Both the position numbers and the translations under genes were made by a program. A stretch of DNA of 7,534 nucleotides from Paludibacteraceae bacterium (GTDB taxonomy: Bacteria > Bacteroidota > Bacteroidia > Bacteroidales > Paludibacteraceae). Position 1 is the stretch's first letter. The number at the start of each line of letters is the position of its first letter. Positions 7,287 to 7,534 of this stretch are shown here, piece after piece. The stretch is taken from contig JAKSMY010000071.1 in assembly GCA_024400275.1 (NCBI GenBank), forward strand, positions 1 through 7,534, written 5' to 3'. Below the pieces are notes generated by a model. That model was not told the DNA's origin. It was given only the letters and a program-made list of their open reading frames with translations, and made no database searches.

Positions 7287-7307
7287 ACGTGCGCGTGTGT
7301 GCGCGTG
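7287..7307. repeat. Alternating purine-pyrimidine tract with a 9-bp direct repeat
   Basis: All 21 bases alternate purine and pyrimidine, and most dinucleotide steps are CG or GT/TG. Two copies of GTGCGCGTG (7289-7297 and 7299-7307) are ten bases apart, about one helical turn. Such tracts can switch to left-handed Z-DNA under negative supercoiling. This one lies about 48 bases upstream of the -33 element of the plus-strand promoter, between two divergent promoters. Confidence 0.75.
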
Positions 7308-7320
7308 AAATAAATAAGGT

Positions 7321-7354
7321 GTATAATATTTTTATTTTTTTTTGTAGATAATAT
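7321..7354 (+). promoter_or_regulatory. AT-rich tract, possible UP-like element
   Basis: The 34 bases directly upstream of the -33 element are almost all A or T, with T-runs around 7328-7343. A/T tracts in this position bind the RNA polymerase alpha C-terminal domain at strong rRNA promoters in other bacteria. The assignment here rests on position and composition only. Confidence 0.45.
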
Positions 7355-7385
7355 TTTGCCAGGTCACCAAAAAGCAGTACCTTTG
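7355..7385 (+). promoter_or_regulatory. Strong consensus Bacteroidota promoter, probably of an rRNA operon
   Basis: TTTG at 7355-7358, a 19-base spacer and TACCTTTG at 7378-7385 match the Bacteroidota sigma consensus fully. Transcription would start near 7390-7393 and run rightward, away from prfB. The AT-rich upstream tract, the start region TTTGCACTCGCTTTCG and the boxA-like leader together suggest a ribosomal RNA promoter. The promoter call is firm; its target is inferred. Confidence 0.8.
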
Positions 7386-7534
7386 CACTCGCTTTCGCGC
7401 TGAAAAGCACTAAAGCACTAAAAGTGACCTTTGAAAGATTGATATCAACTATGATGTAGTACAAGAAAAAATTGGGAAAAACAAAGTTCCCTGTCAAGTA
7501 CACTTTAGATAAATCGGTTATTCTGAGCTAAAAA
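7386..7534 (+). other. Untranslated leader, probably of a 16S-23S-5S rRNA operon
   Basis: Downstream of the consensus promoter there is no usable ORF: the ATG pair at 7451-7456 meets TAG at once. The stretch begins with a GCTTT/AAAGC hairpin (7391-7408), then a tandem AAAGCACT (7404-7411, 7412-7419), a boxA-like sequence, a TAGTACAAGAAA-type segment that I recall from Bacteroides 16S leaders, and a small hairpin GGGAA/TTCCC (7474-7491). The conserved 16S 5' end (AGAGTTTGATC) is not reached before the window ends. Other untranslated leaders remain possible. Confidence 0.6.
7425..7436 (+). promoter_or_regulatory. boxA-like antitermination site
   Basis: TGACCTTTGAAA matches the Bacillus-type rRNA boxA TGTTCTTTGAAA at 10 of 12 positions. 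BoxA in rRNA leaders binds NusB/NusE to prevent premature termination. Its place about 35 bases after the expected start fits an rRNA leader. Confidence 0.55.

Larger units (their letters stand above)
7152..7354. other. Divergent intergenic region between the two promoters
   Basis: About 200 bases lie between the -33 elements of the prfB promoter and the plus-strand promoter. No convincing ORF or RNA gene is visible. The stretch holds an 11-bp tandem repeat, an alternating purine-pyrimidine tract and an AT-rich tract, each listed separately. The rest is A/T-rich sequence with no pattern I can name. Confidence 0.7.

Noticed and set aside
7474..7491. GGGAA/TTCCC hairpin in the leader as an intrinsic terminator
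   Set aside because: The stem has only five pairs with an eight-base loop and no T-run after it; more likely incidental leader structure.
7273..7503. A 76-codon minus-strand frame in the right-hand non-coding region
   Set aside because: It runs antisense through a consensus promoter, the AT-rich tract and the boxA-like leader. Its composition is not protein-like and it has no promoter of its own.

Overview
The window is a core-genome segment of a Bacteroidota bacterium, most likely of the order Bacteroidales and probably a gut Bacteroidaceae- or Prevotellaceae-type organism. The evidence is: a DnaE and an RF2 with the insertions and motifs I associate with Bacteroidales (such as SPY rather than SPF in RF2); a FecB/BtuF-like lipoprotein of a kind common in this order; gene starts with no Shine-Dalgarno sequence; and two promoters of the Bacteroidota form TTTG-N19/20-TAnnTTTG. 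Genus and species cannot be fixed from the sequence alone.

Layout. Positions 43-7097 hold four genes on the minus strand, read from right to left: prfB (release factor 2), dnaE (DNA polymerase III alpha subunit), yicC (YicC-family endoribonuclease) and a substrate-binding lipoprotein of an iron-siderophore/cobalamin-type ABC importer. The gaps between them are 2, 15 and 0 bases, so they look like one transcription unit driven by a promoter at about 7120-7151. Every one of the four stops is TAA. The permease and ATPase partners of the lipoprotein are not in the window and may lie to the left of position 1.

Positions 7098-7534 are non-coding. They contain the prfB promoter, an 11-bp tandem repeat, a 21-bp alternating purine-pyrimidine tract, an AT-rich tract, and a near-consensus plus-strand promoter at 7355-7385. 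The promoter is followed by a leader with a boxA-like antitermination sequence. I read this leader as the start of a ribosomal RNA operon whose 16S gene would begin just beyond the window. No part of 16S is present, so this is an inference.

The genes combine housekeeping tasks (translation termination, replication, RNA decay) with a transport gene at the operon's end. I see no defence system, mobile element, CRISPR array or clearly new multi-gene system. The points most worth a second look are: a heptamer repeat inside the lipoprotein coding sequence, in the one orientation that never makes a stop codon; a prfB that lacks the in-frame UGA frameshift site but has an overlapping 25-codon upstream ORF ending in UGA; and the structured divergent region between prfB and the presumed rRNA operon.
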